From: Mesobacillus jeotgali
Lineage (GTDB): Bacteria > Bacillota > Bacilli > Bacillales > Cytobacillaceae
DNA length: 64,000 bases
Direction of reading: 5' to 3'
Assembly: GCF_900166585.1 (NCBI RefSeq)
Contig: NZ_FVZC01000008.1
Coordinates: forward strand, 434,001-498,000
Both the position numbers and the translations under genes were made by a program. Each line of letters begins with the position of its first letter. Position 1 is the first letter of the stretch. This document shows, piece after piece, positions 18,889 to 28,304 of the stretch. The notes below the pieces were generated by a model. It saw only the letters and a program-made list of their open reading frames with translations, had not been told where the DNA came from and did not search any database.

Positions 18889-19686
18889 ATGAAGTCGTTG
18901 TTTACAGTATTAAAAGAACAAATATCTAGTATCTATTTAATTGGTCGGCTCTCTCTCTTTGAGTTGAAGAGTTCAAATAACAATAATTATTTAGGGATGC
19001 TCTGGGAATTGATCAATCCAACAATCCAACTTGCCATTTACTGGTTTGTTTTTGGTTTTGGAATTCGCGGAGGGGAAGACGTTAACGGAATTCCTTTTGT
19101 CTACTGGCTGCTTTCTGGTATGTCTGTCTGGTTTTTTGTTAACCAGTCTTTGTTGGAGGGATCCAAGTCCATTTATACAAGGATTAACTTTATATCTAAA
19201 ATGAGTTTTCCAATGAGTGTAATTCCAACATATGTAATAGTATCGAAATTTTATTCTCATCTTATGTTAGTAGGGTTAATTACTATTGTATTGCAATTTA
19301 CAGGGTTTATTATTTCGCCATACTTTATCCAATTGCCATACTTCATGTTTGGTACATTGATGTTACTGGTGGCCATTTCATTAATTACATCCACTTTATC
19401 AACAATTGTTCGAGATGTTCAAATGATTGTAACTTCAATTGTAAGGATGCTGTTATATTTGACGCCGTTATTATGGGTGCCAACTGGTTTTATTAAGAAA
19501 TTAATGATGGTTAATCCATTTTATTTCCTGGTTGAAGGATATAGAGCCTCTTTGCTGGGTACATCATGGTATATGTTTGAAAATTTAGAGCTGACATTAT
19601 ATTTTTGGGGACTAATTCTTCTCCTTTTAATTATCGGATCAGTTCTACACGTTAAATTCCGGAATCATTTTGTTGACTATATGTAA
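18889..19686 (+). CDS. tagG: Teichoic acid ABC exporter, permease
   Basis: 265 residues with six membrane segments of the ABC-2 type. The N-terminal LFELKSSNNNNYLGMLWELINP and IYWFVFGFGIRGG match TagG/TarG proteins closely. It moves finished lipid-linked WTA to the outer face. The open frame extends 34 codons further up to a GTG, but those residues do not fit the family and the ATG at 18889 does. It lies 17 bases before tagH, with which it forms the exporter. Confidence 0.93.
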   Translation: MKSLFTVLKEQISSIYLIGRLSLFELKSSNNNNYLGMLWELINPTIQLAIYWFVFGFGIRGGEDVNGIPFVYWLLSGMSVWFFVNQSLLEGSKSIYTRINFISKMSFPMSVIPTYVIVSKFYSHLMLVGLITIVLQFTGFIISPYFIQLPYFMFGTLMLLVAISLITSTLSTIVRDVQMIVTSIVRMLLYLTPLLWVPTGFIKKLMMVNPFYFLVEGYRASLLGTSWYMFENLELTLYFWGLILLLLIIGSVLHVKFRNHFVDYM

Positions 19687-19703
19687 AAAGGAGGTTACCT
19701 CTT

Positions 19704-20510
19704 TTGAGTGATACAGTGATTGTTAAAAATGTATATAAAAAATATAAAATGCATAAAAAGAGTTCTGAAAAATTGCTCGACGTTATATTGCCTGGCGGAT
19801 ATGGGGAAGATTTTTATGCCCTACAGGATATCTCTTTTACTGCAACGAAAGGTGACGTTATTGGACTGGTTGGTGTTAATGGTTCTGGTAAGTCAACACT
19901 TTCGAACATTATTTCTGGTGTTATTCCTCCTACTTCAGGGACAGTGGAAACCAGAGGGCAAACTTCATTAATTGCCATTGCATCCGGTCTGAATAATCAG
20001 CTGACAGGCCGAGAAAATATCGAATTGAAATGCTTAATGCTAGGTTTCAATAAAAAACAAATTAAAGAAATGGAACCAGAAATCATTGATTTTGCTGACA
20101 TTGGAAAATTTATTGACCAGCCTGTTAAGAAGTATTCTAGTGGTATGAAATCAAGACTAGGTTTTGCAATTTCTGTAACGGTTGATCCGGATATTTTAGT
20201 AATAGACGAGGCCCTGTCTGTCGGAGACCAGGCTTTTGCACAGAAGTCGAAAAATAAAATGTTTGAATTTAAAGAGAAGGGCAAAACAATATTTTTTGTC
20301 AGTCATGCGATGGGTCAAATCAAAGAATTCTGCGAGAAGGCTCTATGGCTTGAATATGGAGAAATAAAGGCCTATGGTCCTGTTTCCGAGGTTATCCCGG
20401 AATATGAAAAGTTTTTACAAAAGTATAAATCGATGACTCCTGCAGAACAAAAGAAATTTAGGGAAGAAGTTATAAAAAAACAGAGTGGTTTGTCTGTAAG
20501 TACAAATTGA
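19704..20510 (+). CDS. tagH: Teichoic acid ABC exporter, ATP-binding subunit (short form)
   Basis: 268 residues. Walker A GVNGSGKST is at about residues 57-65, the signature is KYSSGMKSRLGFA, Walker B is ILVIDEALSVGD, and the H-loop lies in FFVSHAMGQ. It powers TagG. The length matches the short TarH of Staphylococcus and lacks the long C-terminal extension of B. subtilis TagH. The start is TTG, nine bases after AAAGGAGG, with no better ATG. A strong terminator follows. Confidence 0.93.
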   Translation: MSDTVIVKNVYKKYKMHKKSSEKLLDVILPGGYGEDFYALQDISFTATKGDVIGLVGVNGSGKSTLSNIISGVIPPTSGTVETRGQTSLIAIASGLNNQLTGRENIELKCLMLGFNKKQIKEMEPEIIDFADIGKFIDQPVKKYSSGMKSRLGFAISVTVDPDILVIDEALSVGDQAFAQKSKNKMFEFKEKGKTIFFVSHAMGQIKEFCEKALWLEYGEIKAYGPVSEVIPEYEKFLQKYKSMTPAEQKKFREEVIKKQSGLSVSTN

Positions 20511-20515
20511 TGAGA

Positions 20516-20553
20516 AAATCTAAGCATTTATTATTAAATGCTTAGATTTTTTT
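20516..20553 (+). terminator. Terminator of tagGH
   Basis: A 15-bp stem (left arm ending GCATTTA, right arm starting TAAATGC) around TTAT, then a T-run. Confidence 0.93.
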
Positions 20554-20767
20554 ACATTACCATGGTTTTGGTGTTTGATTTGCAGGGTAAAAATACCAGT
20601 AAAATCTTGTGAATCGAAGTGTTTATTTTTGCCGTTTTATGTGCTCATAGGTTCAAATTAGTGCATTTTCCAGCAATAGAATAAAAAAGAACTATTTCAT
20701 CTACTTACATTTCGTGATAATGTTAATTAGATAATGATTCTTTTAGTAGAGGAATAGTGCAATTTTT

Positions 20768-21499
20768 ATGAGAAAAAATATAGTAGACATTCTAGATATT
20801 CCATTCATGAATGTTAAATTTAATGAAATGGTCAATGAGACTGTACAAAGAATAAAGACAACTACCAAGACTTTTATTGTTACTGCCAATCCAGAGATTG
20901 TTATGTACGCAAAGCGAAATGATTTATATAAGATGAGCCTTATGGTTGCTGATTTTATTGTCCCTGATGGATATGGAATTTTGCTTGGTTCAAAAATCCT
21001 GAAATCCCCCTTGCAGGAGAGGGTAACAGGTTTTGATCTGACAATAAAATTATTGGAATTAGCTGCTGAGAATGGGTGGTCTATATTTCTTCTTGGCGGA
21101 ACAGAAGAAACGAACGAGAAAGCTGCAAATAATATACTGCATAAATACCCTGGGATAACATTAGCTGGAAGGCATCATGGTTTTTTTGATGATAGTGAAG
21201 AAGAAATAATTGAAAAAGTTAAATCTTCTAAACCGGATATCGTTCTAGTTGCGATGGGCTTTCCTAAACAAGAACAATGGATCTCAAGCCACCTAAGGTT
21301 ATTTGAAAAAGGAATTTTTATTGGGGTTGGAGGGACGATTGATGTTCTCGCTGGAACAGTTAAACGGGCACCTCTCTTTTGGAGAAAAAGCAATCTTGAA
21401 TGGCTTTATAGACTAATTAAGCAACCATCTAGGTGGAAAAGGATGTTGTTTCTCCCCTTATTTGTTCTATACGTTATTAAATCCCGGTTCAAGAAATAG
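20768..21499 (+). CDS. tagA: N-acetylmannosaminyltransferase of WTA linkage unit (GT26, WecG/TagA/CpsF)
   Basis: 243 residues, the normal length for TagA. Landmarks are TANPEIVMYAKRN, VPDGYGILLG with the presumed catalytic Asp, RVTGFDL, FLLGGTEETNEKAA, MGFPKQEQWI and GVGGTIDVLAGTVKRAP. It transfers ManNAc from UDP-ManNAc to the GlcNAc-PP-undecaprenol made by TagO, giving the WTA linkage disaccharide. It stands alone between the tagH terminator and tagO, with a weak AGAGGAA ribosome site. Confidence 0.93.
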   Translation: MRKNIVDILDIPFMNVKFNEMVNETVQRIKTTTKTFIVTANPEIVMYAKRNDLYKMSLMVADFIVPDGYGILLGSKILKSPLQERVTGFDLTIKLLELAAENGWSIFLLGGTEETNEKAANNILHKYPGITLAGRHHGFFDDSEEEIIEKVKSSKPDIVLVAMGFPKQEQWISSHLRLFEKGIFIGVGGTIDVLAGTVKRAPLFWRKSNLEWLYRLIKQPSRWKRMLFLPLFVLYVIKSRFKK

Positions 21500-21681
21500 T
21501 TGATTTTATACTCATTTGCTAATGAAACTTTTTAATTATAGTCTCGTCATATAAATGTGCATAAAAAAAGAACACAACGATATTTTTTTGTGCTAAACTA
21601 GGAACGTTTGGAAAACATTACGTAAAAATAATGCCTGCAATAAATTTTTATTAGGGCATTCTATACATGAGGAGGGTCATT

Positions 21682-22737
21682 ATGTTTTATTTGACCTTAA
21701 TATTATGTTTTATATGCTCTATTCTTATAACACCGATTGTAAAAAAGTTGGCGTTCCGGTTAGGGGCTACAGATGCTCCAAATAAGAGGAAAGTGCATGT
21801 AAAGGTAATGCCTAGAATGGGCGGCCTTGCCATTTATCTAACTTTTTTAATTGGTGTCTTTATAATGAATCCGGATAGTCCGTACCACTTTGCGATTATA
21901 ACTGGAAGTGTGATTATCATCCTTACGGGTATCCTGGATGATATCTTTAACTTATCCGCCAAAGTAAAGCTAATTAATCAAGTTGCTGCTGCTCTGGTTG
22001 TAGTACTTTGGGGTGGGATCGACGTTGATTTTATTAACCTCCCTTTTGAAGGAAAGCTTGAATTTGGTGTCCTAAGTGTTCCCATTACCATTCTATGGAT
22101 TGTTGGGGTAACAAATGCAATAAATTTGATTGATGGTCTAGATGGATTGGCTGCCGGTGTTTCTTCAATTGCTTTAATATCTATTTCAGCAATGGCGATT
22201 GTTATGGGAGACATCTATGTTATGACTATTGGATTTATTCTCCTAGTCAGTACATTGGGGTTCCTGTTTTATAACTTCCATCCTGCCAAAATTTTCATGG
22301 GTGATACAGGGGCGTTATTTCTTGGTTATATGATTGCAGTACTTTCATTACTGGGATTTAAAAATGTAACTTTTATTTCCTTCATCGTTCCGGTCATTAT
22401 TCTTGGTGTTCCAATGACAGACACTATTTTCGCTATAATTCGCCGGTTAGTGAATAAAACTCCTTTAGCAGCACCGGATAAATCCCATTTGCATCATCGT
22501 CTGCTGGATCATGGTTTTACTCATCGTCAAACGGTTATATTGATATATGCAATCAGTGCAATGTTTGGTTTAACAGGGTTTATCTTTTCCTTTACAACGA
22601 TGTGGGGTTCATTGTTAATTCTTTTAATCATTTTCTTGGCAATCGAGTTGATCGTAGAGAGTGTTGGTTTAGTTGATAAAAATTACAAACCACTCCTTAA
22701 TATAGTTAGAGGAATTAAATTTGAAAAGAATAGATAA
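21682..22737 (+). CDS. tagO: UDP-GlcNAc:undecaprenyl-phosphate GlcNAc-1-phosphate transferase
   Basis: 351 residues with about ten membrane helices. DAPNKRKVH near the N-terminus, the NAINLIDGLDGLAAG loop and the HLHHRLLDHG motif are the family's catalytic and Mg-binding segments. TagO starts WTA synthesis by placing GlcNAc-1-phosphate on undecaprenyl phosphate. The start is the ATG at 21682, five bases after AGGAGGG; an in-frame ATG five codons upstream overlaps that site. A terminator follows. Confidence 0.95.
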   Translation: MFYLTLILCFICSILITPIVKKLAFRLGATDAPNKRKVHVKVMPRMGGLAIYLTFLIGVFIMNPDSPYHFAIITGSVIIILTGILDDIFNLSAKVKLINQVAAALVVVLWGGIDVDFINLPFEGKLEFGVLSVPITILWIVGVTNAINLIDGLDGLAAGVSSIALISISAMAIVMGDIYVMTIGFILLVSTLGFLFYNFHPAKIFMGDTGALFLGYMIAVLSLLGFKNVTFISFIVPVIILGVPMTDTIFAIIRRLVNKTPLAAPDKSHLHHRLLDHGFTHRQTVILIYAISAMFGLTGFIFSFTTMWGSLLILLIIFLAIELIVESVGLVDKNYKPLLNIVRGIKFEKNR

Positions 22738-22740
22738 TGA

Positions 22741-22773
22741 AAAAGATCCTTGCTCAACTGCAAGGATCTTTTT
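22741..22773 (+). terminator. Terminator of tagO (palindromic)
   Basis: AAAAGATCCTTG and CAAGGATCTTTT with a short loop. It is A-rich on one side and T-rich on the other, so it can also stop transcription from lytR. Confidence 0.88.
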
Positions 22774-22806
22774 CATGTTTTAGTGTAAGTGAAGAAGGGT
22801 AAAGAT

Positions 22807-22835
22807 AAAAAAAATCCCCTTCTAATTAGAAGGGG
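22807..22835 (-). terminator. lytR terminator embedded in its last codons
   Basis: CCCCTTCTAATTAGAAGGGG is a perfect palindrome, followed on the minus strand by eight T. Its left arm encodes the final residues Ser-Pro-Ser-Asn and contains the stop codon. Confidence 0.85.
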
Positions 22836-23844
22836 AAACGGTATAACCTGATTCGCTAGACTGGTTATTTAAATCTGTGCCGAGGTTCAGGTGTGTTTTA
22901 AGCTTTGCCTTAGTTTCAGTTAATGCTATATCATCAAGCTGGTAATAATAAACGCCATCTATTCTGGCGTCAGTTCCAGTTAGGGTCATTGTTTCTGTAT
23001 TGAGGTTACTGCCTGCAGTTGCATATTCTATGAATGACTTCATATCATCAAACCTTAGGTCTGTTGTCATATTGTCACCAACTGCTTCCATTACATCAGA
23101 ATAACTGGTAACCGATTTTACAGATACAGCCTTTTTCATAATTGCTTTAATAATTTCTTGTTGTCGTTTTCCACGTTCGATATCATTATCGAGTTTTCGT
23201 GTCCGAGCCAAGGCAAGAGCTTCCTCGCCATCAAGGGTTTGCAGTCCTTCAGTAAGCGTGATTGCTCCGGCCTTATCATGTGAGTCCTGTTCTGTAAAAG
23301 TATAAGGCACCTCTACTTCAATTCCGTTTAAAGCATCAATTACGTCAATAAATGCATCGAAGTTCATTTTCACATAATAATCAACAGGAACATCTAATAA
23401 TTCTTCTACGGTTTCCAGTGTTAATTCAACACCGCCATAGGCATGTGCATGATTAATCTTTGTGTAAATATTCTCTTCAGGGATATGAACATAAGAATCA
23501 CGAGGAATACTAAGTAATTTTACTGATTTATTATCTTGGTTAAAGGTTGCCAACATTAAAGCATCTGTACGAGAACTGCCTTCAAACTGCCGCTTATTAC
23601 TGTCATCCACCCCGATAAATAAGACTGAAAAGTTTTCATCGAATGGATTTACTGCTCTTTTACCAGCCCGATCAATTGGATTATATGAATCACCCATTAC
23701 AGATTCTGCTTTATTATATAGGAATGTGCCGTAAGCGACGAAACTTAGGGATATAAGTAAAAGTGGCATTATAATCCATCGAAAAACTCTTTTTTTTCTT
23801 AATCGTTTTTTATTTAAATTGTTACTGCTCCTTAGTGCAGTCAT
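22822..23844 (-). CDS. tagU: LytR-CpsA-Psr (LCP) phosphotransferase, likely WTA-peptidoglycan ligase
   Basis: 340 residues. A basic N-terminus is followed by one membrane helix (about 20-45) and an extracellular LCP domain with LFIGVDD, RTDALMLATFN, KLLSIPRDSYVHIP, the TKINHAHAYGG block and LARTRKLDNDIERGKRQQEII. These are the Arg and Asp residues that bind the polyprenyl pyrophosphate. LCP enzymes attach WTA to peptidoglycan MurNAc. Placed opposite tagO as in B. subtilis. Which of the LCP paralogues (TagT/U/V) it equals is not certain. Confidence 0.87.
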   Translation of the reverse strand: MTALRSSNNLNKKRLRKKRVFRWIIMPLLLISLSFVAYGTFLYNKAESVMGDSYNPIDRAGKRAVNPFDENFSVLFIGVDDSNKRQFEGSSRTDALMLATFNQDNKSVKLLSIPRDSYVHIPEENIYTKINHAHAYGGVELTLETVEELLDVPVDYYVKMNFDAFIDVIDALNGIEVEVPYTFTEQDSHDKAGAITLTEGLQTLDGEEALALARTRKLDNDIERGKRQQEIIKAIMKKAVSVKSVTSYSDVMEAVGDNMTTDLRFDDMKSFIEYATAGSNLNTETMTLTGTDARIDGVYYYQLDDIALTETKAKLKTHLNLGTDLNNQSSESGYTVSPSN

Positions 23845-23951
23845 ATATGAATCTCCTTTTCTTCTGAAAAATGAAAATTAAATATTATAAATGAAATTTG
23901 CCTAAACTCCATTTTACAACTTTTTTGGTTGTACGTAAATTGAATTTTTTG

Positions 23952-24584
23952 TCAAGTGTCGTACTCCAAATATACAACTTCACCAGTCCGGATTTCTCCC
24001 TGTCCACTTGTCATCTCAACCATCCATACTTTAAAAGCTTCTGCTTGAGCCTCTTCTACGTAAGTCTCAATTTCAACTTTATCAAGGTAGTGAATTTCCT
24101 TCAATTGATAAGTAGAGGACCTGAGTTCGTTTTCTACTTTTCCAAGTAAAGTGTATTCGATAGTCGTGTGCATGATTCTCATGAGCTTGCGTTCCACAAT
24201 GCCAGTCTCTTTAAGCCCCTCGGAAGTGGCCTTTCCATAAGCGCGTATTAAGCCTCCTGCACCGAGTTTGATTCCCCCGAAGTAGCGGGTTATCACTACG
24301 ACAGTATCCTTAAGGTGTTTCTTCTTTAAAACTTCTAAAATCGGTACACCCGCGGTCCCGCTTGGTTCCCCATCATCATTAGCCTTCTGGATTAGGTCAT
24401 TCTCACCAATCATGAAAGCCGAACAATTATGGTTCGCATTCCAGTTTTTCTTTTTGATTTTATGGATGAATTGCTGGGCTTCTTCCTCTGTTTCTGCTCT
24501 ATCTATATGTGCTATGAATCGGGATTTCTGAATCTCGATTTCGTGTTCTCCATATCCTTTTACCGTATAGTAATTTGGAAGCAA
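23952..24584 (-). CDS. yvyE: YigZ/IMPACT family protein
   Basis: 210 residues. The N-terminal domain shows KSRFIAHIDRAETEEEAQ, HNCSAFMIG, DDGEPSGTAGVPILEVL and VVITRYFGGIKLGAGGLIRAYG, the UPF0029 signature; a short C-terminal DUF1949-like ferredoxin fold follows. YigZ/IMPACT proteins are linked to translation control and to nucleic-acid binding, without a settled biochemical role in Bacillus. It lies about 100 bases upstream of lytR on the same strand, as in B. subtilis. Confidence 0.92.
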   Translation of the reverse strand: MLPNYYTVKGYGEHEIEIQKSRFIAHIDRAETEEEAQQFIHKIKKKNWNANHNCSAFMIGENDLIQKANDDGEPSGTAGVPILEVLKKKHLKDTVVVITRYFGGIKLGAGGLIRAYGKATSEGLKETGIVERKLMRIMHTTIEYTLLGKVENELRSSTYQLKEIHYLDKVEIETYVEEAQAEAFKVWMVEMTSGQGEIRTGEVVYLEYDT

Positions 24585-24981
24585 ATCTAGCTCACCTCTC
24601 TCAAGAAATTTCCCAACACTATCTTCGACATAGTTTTTATGTTCGACATTCGTACTTAATGCTACAATTCATTATAAGTTGACGGCAATCGTGGAACAAC
24701 GGTGTCTTATGATTGTAATATAACTTTAATACAGTAAATGTGTTCGAATGTTATAATAGTTAGTGGTCTGACAAGGTAGAATATACTTTTGGAAAAATGT
24801 TTTTATTTTAAAATTGGAGTTTAGCTCCTAAAATAATAGGATATAAGACTTAGAATAAAAAATCAATTCTGTGCCTTTGTATCGATTTTAATGATAAATG
24901 GCATGATTTTCTTGTTGAAAATTAGTAACAAATTAGTTTTCAAGTTAAAATATCTTTAGTGCCGCCCGTGGGGGAATTTAC
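24585..24981. other. 397-base gap between divergent yvyE and degS
   Basis: No gene seen. A TATAAT at 24752-24757 points towards degS but lacks a convincing -35 box. The region is AT-rich and must hold the promoters of both flanking genes, which I cannot place with confidence. Confidence 0.4.
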
Positions 24982-26124
24982 ATGGCGATTAAAAAATTCG
25001 ACACAAAAGCCCTTGATCTGATTTTAGAAAAGATGATCGAAACAGTTGGAGACAGCAAAGACGAAATTTTTCGAATAGCAGAACAGTGCCGAACTGACTA
25101 TGAATCTATTACGGACGAATTGAAAGACATTAAGAGGAAGGTCGCCCAAATCATTAATGAGGGCGAAAAGCTGGACGCCCAGGTAAGAAGGGCCAGATTA
25201 AGGCTCTCAGAGGTGAGCAAGCATTTCAAGGATTATTCCGAAGCGGAAGTTCGTGAAGCTTACGAAGTTGCCCATAAGCTGCAGATGGACCTGACAATGA
25301 ATCGGCAAACGGAAAAGCAACTGCGTGAAAAACGGGATGACTTAGAGCGCAGGCTTGTTGGCCTGAATGAGACAATTGAGCGCGCTGAACATCTAGTTTC
25401 ACAAATTAGTGTGGTCATGAACTACATGATGAGCGATATCAGGCAAATGGGAGAGGCGCTTGAAACCGCTAAGGAAAAGCAGGACTTTGGACTCAAGATT
25501 ATCGAAGCACAGGAAGATGAGCGAAAAAAACTTTCTCGAGAAATCCATGATGGACCAGCCCAGATGATGGCAAATGTCATGATGCGATCCGATTTGATAG
25601 AGAGAGTTTATAAGGAACGTGGAGCAGAAGAGGCAATCCGTGAGATCAAGAGCATGAAGACGATGGTCAGATCTGCTTTATATGAGGTCCGGAGAATCAT
25701 CTACGATTTACGGCCTATGGCGTTGGACGACCTTGGCTTGATACCTACCCTCAAAAAGTATTTACAGACAATCGAAGAGTATCATAAGACAACCAGAATC
25801 CAATTTACCAATATCGGTGAGGATAGAAGGCTGACATCTAAGTATGAAGTAGCTTTATTCCGAATGGTCCAGGAATCGGTCCAAAATGCCCTCAAGCATG
25901 CGCAAGCAACTCTGATTCAGGTGAAGCTGGAAATAAAGAGAGATCATGTAATGGTGGTCATAAAGGATGATGGCAAAGGCTTTGACATAAATGAGAAGAA
26001 ACCTGAGTCATTTGGTCTTCTTGGAATTAAGGAAAGAGTCGAGCTGTTGGAAGGCGAGCTATCCATCCATTCAAAAATTGGCACTGGGACATTGGTCATT
26101 ATCCAGGTTCCAATGAACTTATAA
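24982..26124 (+). CDS. degS: Two-component sensor kinase DegS (cytoplasmic)
   Basis: 380 residues without membrane helices. Residues 1 to about 175 are a coiled-coil sensor domain. The HisKA_3 block EDERKKLSREIHDGPAQ holds the phospho-accepting His189, the same number as in B. subtilis, followed by the YDLRPMALDDLGL motif and an HATPase domain with VQNALKHAQA and DDGKGF. It phosphorylates DegU and thereby sets the switch between motility, competence and exoenzyme production. degU follows after about 60 bases. Confidence 0.97.
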   Translation: MAIKKFDTKALDLILEKMIETVGDSKDEIFRIAEQCRTDYESITDELKDIKRKVAQIINEGEKLDAQVRRARLRLSEVSKHFKDYSEAEVREAYEVAHKLQMDLTMNRQTEKQLREKRDDLERRLVGLNETIERAEHLVSQISVVMNYMMSDIRQMGEALETAKEKQDFGLKIIEAQEDERKKLSREIHDGPAQMMANVMMRSDLIERVYKERGAEEAIREIKSMKTMVRSALYEVRRIIYDLRPMALDDLGLIPTLKKYLQTIEEYHKTTRIQFTNIGEDRRLTSKYEVALFRMVQESVQNALKHAQATLIQVKLEIKRDHVMVVIKDDGKGFDINEKKPESFGLLGIKERVELLEGELSIHSKIGTGTLVIIQVPMNL

Positions 26125-26187
26125 ATAAAGAGACAGCAAAACTGAAAGAGAAAAATAGAGACAGAAGCAATAAGGGAGGCGAAGGCT

Positions 26188-26871
26188 ATGACAACAAAGA
26201 TTGTCATTATTGACGACCATCAACTTTTCAGAGAAGGGGTAAAACGGATTCTTGATTTTGAATCAACATTCCAAGTCGTGGCTGAAGGTGATGACGGCAG
26301 CGAAGCGATTACGCTAGTAGAACAGTACCAGCCTGATGTTATCATTATGGATATCAATATGCCTAACAGAAATGGCGTTGAGGCGACAGCTGAATTGATT
26401 GAGAAGTATCCAGATTCAAAAGTCATCATATTATCGATTCATGATGATGAGAATTATGTAACACACGCTCTTAAAACCGGAGCAACTGGTTACCTTTTAA
26501 AAGAAATGGACGCAGATGCTCTAGTAGAAGCTGTAAAAGTCGTTGCTGACGGTGGCTCTTACTTACATCCAAGGGTAACTCATAATCTGGTCAAAGAATA
26601 TCGTCGTCTATCAGCTGATGATGGCGGAACCGACAAATACATATCACAGGTTGAAATTCGTCGACCACTCCACCTACTTACACGTCGAGAATGTGAAGTC
26701 CTTCAATTGTTGGCAGATGGAAAGAGCAATAGAGGTATTGGGGAAGCGTTGTTCATCAGTGAAAAGACTGTAAAGAACCACGTAAGTAATATATTGCAAA
26801 AAATGAATGTAAATGACCGTACTCAAGCTGTTGTTGTTGCAATCAAGAATGGCTGGGTAGAGGTTAGATAA
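26188..26871 (+). CDS. degU: Response regulator DegU (NarL/LuxR type)
   Basis: 227 residues. Receiver domain 1-120 with the phospho-acceptor Asp55 in [11 protein letters not shown] and a conserved Lys in [10 protein letters not shown]. The C-terminal LuxR-type helix-turn-helix reads [18 protein letters not shown] through [14 protein letters not shown]. It binds promoters of exoenzyme, competence and flagellar genes. The ATG follows AAGGGAGGCGAAGG. A strong terminator ends the degSU unit. Confidence 0.97.
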   Translation: MTTKIVIIDDHQLFREGVKRILDFESTFQVVAEGDDGSEAITLVEQYQPDVIIMDINMPNRNGVEATAELIEKYPDSKVIILSIHDDENYVTHALKTGATGYLLKEMDADALVEAVKVVADGGSYLHPRVTHNLVKEYRRLSADDGGTDKYISQVEIRRPLHLLTRRECEVLQLLADGKSNRGIGEALFISEKTVKNHVSNILQKMNVNDRTQAVVVAIKNGWVEVR

Positions 26872-26880
26872 TTCTTAAGC

Positions 26881-26914
26881 AACCACATTTGTCGAAACGA
26901 CAGATGTGGTTTTT
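26881..26914 (+). terminator. Terminator of degSU
   Basis: AACCACAT with ATGTGGTT, extended by TGTCG/CGACA, followed by T6. Confidence 0.9.
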
Positions 26915-26968
26915 TGTCGATTGCTGTATGAAAGTGTTGGAATAATACGACAGAAAATCCCCTAAACA

Positions 26969-26999
26969 TTTACAAAAACTTAATAAAATCCGATATAAT
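26969..26999 (+). promoter_or_regulatory. Probable SigA promoter of sda
   Basis: TTTACA and TATAAT separated by 19 bases (18 if TTACAA is used). It lies directly in front of the small sda frame. Confidence 0.5.
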
Positions 27000-27020
27000 T
27001 AGAGAAAGTAATCAGAAGGG

Positions 27021-27182
27021 GTGGTCATCATTTCTTTACTATGGGAACTATCAGATGAAAAATTAATTGAAGCATACCAACAGGCTACTCTGTTGAATTT
27101 AGATGAATCCTTTATTGAAATGCTAATAGAAGAACTTGATAACCGTGGACTAGAAGCTTTAAAAACCCAATATGTTTCTTAA
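27021..27182 (+). CDS. sda: Sporulation histidine-kinase inhibitor Sda
   Basis: A short frame of about 50 codons that gene finders easily miss. It reads WELSDEKLIEAYQQA, LNLDESFIEMLIEELDNRG and ends LKTQYVS, which fits the Sda helical hairpin (LSDELLIESY and FIELIENEIKRRSL in B. subtilis). Sda binds KinA and KinB and blocks sporulation when replication is disturbed. There is no ATG or TTG. The GTG at 27021 overlaps the AGAAGGGG ribosome site, so ATT at 27030, eight bases after it, is the likelier start. In B. subtilis sda lies elsewhere; here it sits between degU and degV. Confidence 0.85.
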   Translation: MVIISLLWELSDEKLIEAYQQATLLNLDESFIEMLIEELDNRGLEALKTQYVS

Positions 27183-27397
27183 TTTTTACAACACTGTGCA
27201 ATCGATTGCCAGTGTTTTTTTTGTTTTAACGAAAAAGTTCCCATGGAAAGTGGAGAAGGAACTAAGATCATCCTTTTTCTCTTTTCTAAATCTCTTTATC
27301 AAAATAGTTTTCCTGAAAGAATGCAATTTGCATAGAGTTCATATAAAATGGGATTGTACATACTGTAGAAGAAAAACATAAGGATGGTAAAATATTA

Positions 27398-28237
27398 ATG
27401 AAAACGGCAGTTGTTACGGATAGTACTGCGTACATCCCGAAGGAGTTGCGGGAGAAGTGGAATATCCACATGATTCCGTTAAGCGTGATTTTTGATCATG
27501 AGACATATAGAGAAGAAATAGACATCCAGGCGGAAGATTTTTACGAGGTGGTAAAGCAGCGCGAACTTCCGACAACATCGATGCCGCCGATTGGAGAGTT
27601 TGTAGAGCTCTTTGAAAAATTGGCGAAAGATTACGATTCGGTTATCAGCATCCATTTGTCCAGCGGGATCAGCGGAACATACCAGGGTGCCGTGAGTGCA
27701 GGAGAGATGGTTGAGGGTATCGAAGTTCATACTTTTGATTCTGAAATCAGTGCGATGGTACAGGGGTTTTATGCTCTGGAAGCGGCAGAGTTAGCAGAGC
27801 AGGGTGTTGAACCTGAAAAAATCATCAAGCGTTTGAATGAAATGAAGAAGTCTATCCGTGCTTACTTCATGGTGGACGATTTGAGCCATCTTCAGCGTGG
27901 CGGGAGGTTATCCAGTGCCCAGGCTTTAATTGGAAGTTTGCTGCAGGTCAAGCCGCTGCTTCATTTTGAGAATAAAATGATCGTACCATATGAAAAGATC
28001 CGTACGCGGAAAAAGGCGATGAACCGTGTAGTGGAATTGCTTGCGGAAGATGCCAACAGCGGTGATGAGTACCGGGCGGTCGTCATCCATGCCAATCGTG
28101 AAACAGAAGCGCTTGAATGGAAAAGCGAGCTTGAGGCTCGGTTACCAAATGTGGAATTCATGTTAAGCTACTTTGGTCCGGTCATCGGAACCCATCTTGG
28201 AGAGGGTTCGATGGGAATGGGCTGGTATAAGAAATAA
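27398..28237 (+). CDS. degV: DegV-family fatty-acid-binding protein
   Basis: 279 residues. The N-terminal VVTDSTAYIPKEL, the PTTSMPPIGEF loop, SGISGTYQGA and the central DDLSHLQRGGRLS motif are the DegV/FakB signature; the conserved Ser and Thr bind a fatty acid. Proteins of this family pass fatty acids to FakA-type kinases. It lies between sda and the comF genes, as yviA does in B. subtilis. A terminator follows. Confidence 0.93.
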   Translation: MKTAVVTDSTAYIPKELREKWNIHMIPLSVIFDHETYREEIDIQAEDFYEVVKQRELPTTSMPPIGEFVELFEKLAKDYDSVISIHLSSGISGTYQGAVSAGEMVEGIEVHTFDSEISAMVQGFYALEAAELAEQGVEPEKIIKRLNEMKKSIRAYFMVDDLSHLQRGGRLSSAQALIGSLLQVKPLLHFENKMIVPYEKIRTRKKAMNRVVELLAEDANSGDEYRAVVIHANRETEALEWKSELEARLPNVEFMLSYFGPVIGTHLGEGSMGMGWYKK

Positions 28238-28265
28238 TCACGGAGAAGTTTTTACTACAATGCTT

Positions 28266-28301
28266 AAGCGCCAAATCCGTATAAGGAGTTGGTGCTTTTT
28301 T
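28266..28301 (+). terminator. Terminator of degV
   Basis: AAGCGCCAA pairs with TTGGTGCTT (one G-T pair), then T-run. Its end touches the first DnaA box. Confidence 0.75.
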
Positions 28302-28304
28302 CTT

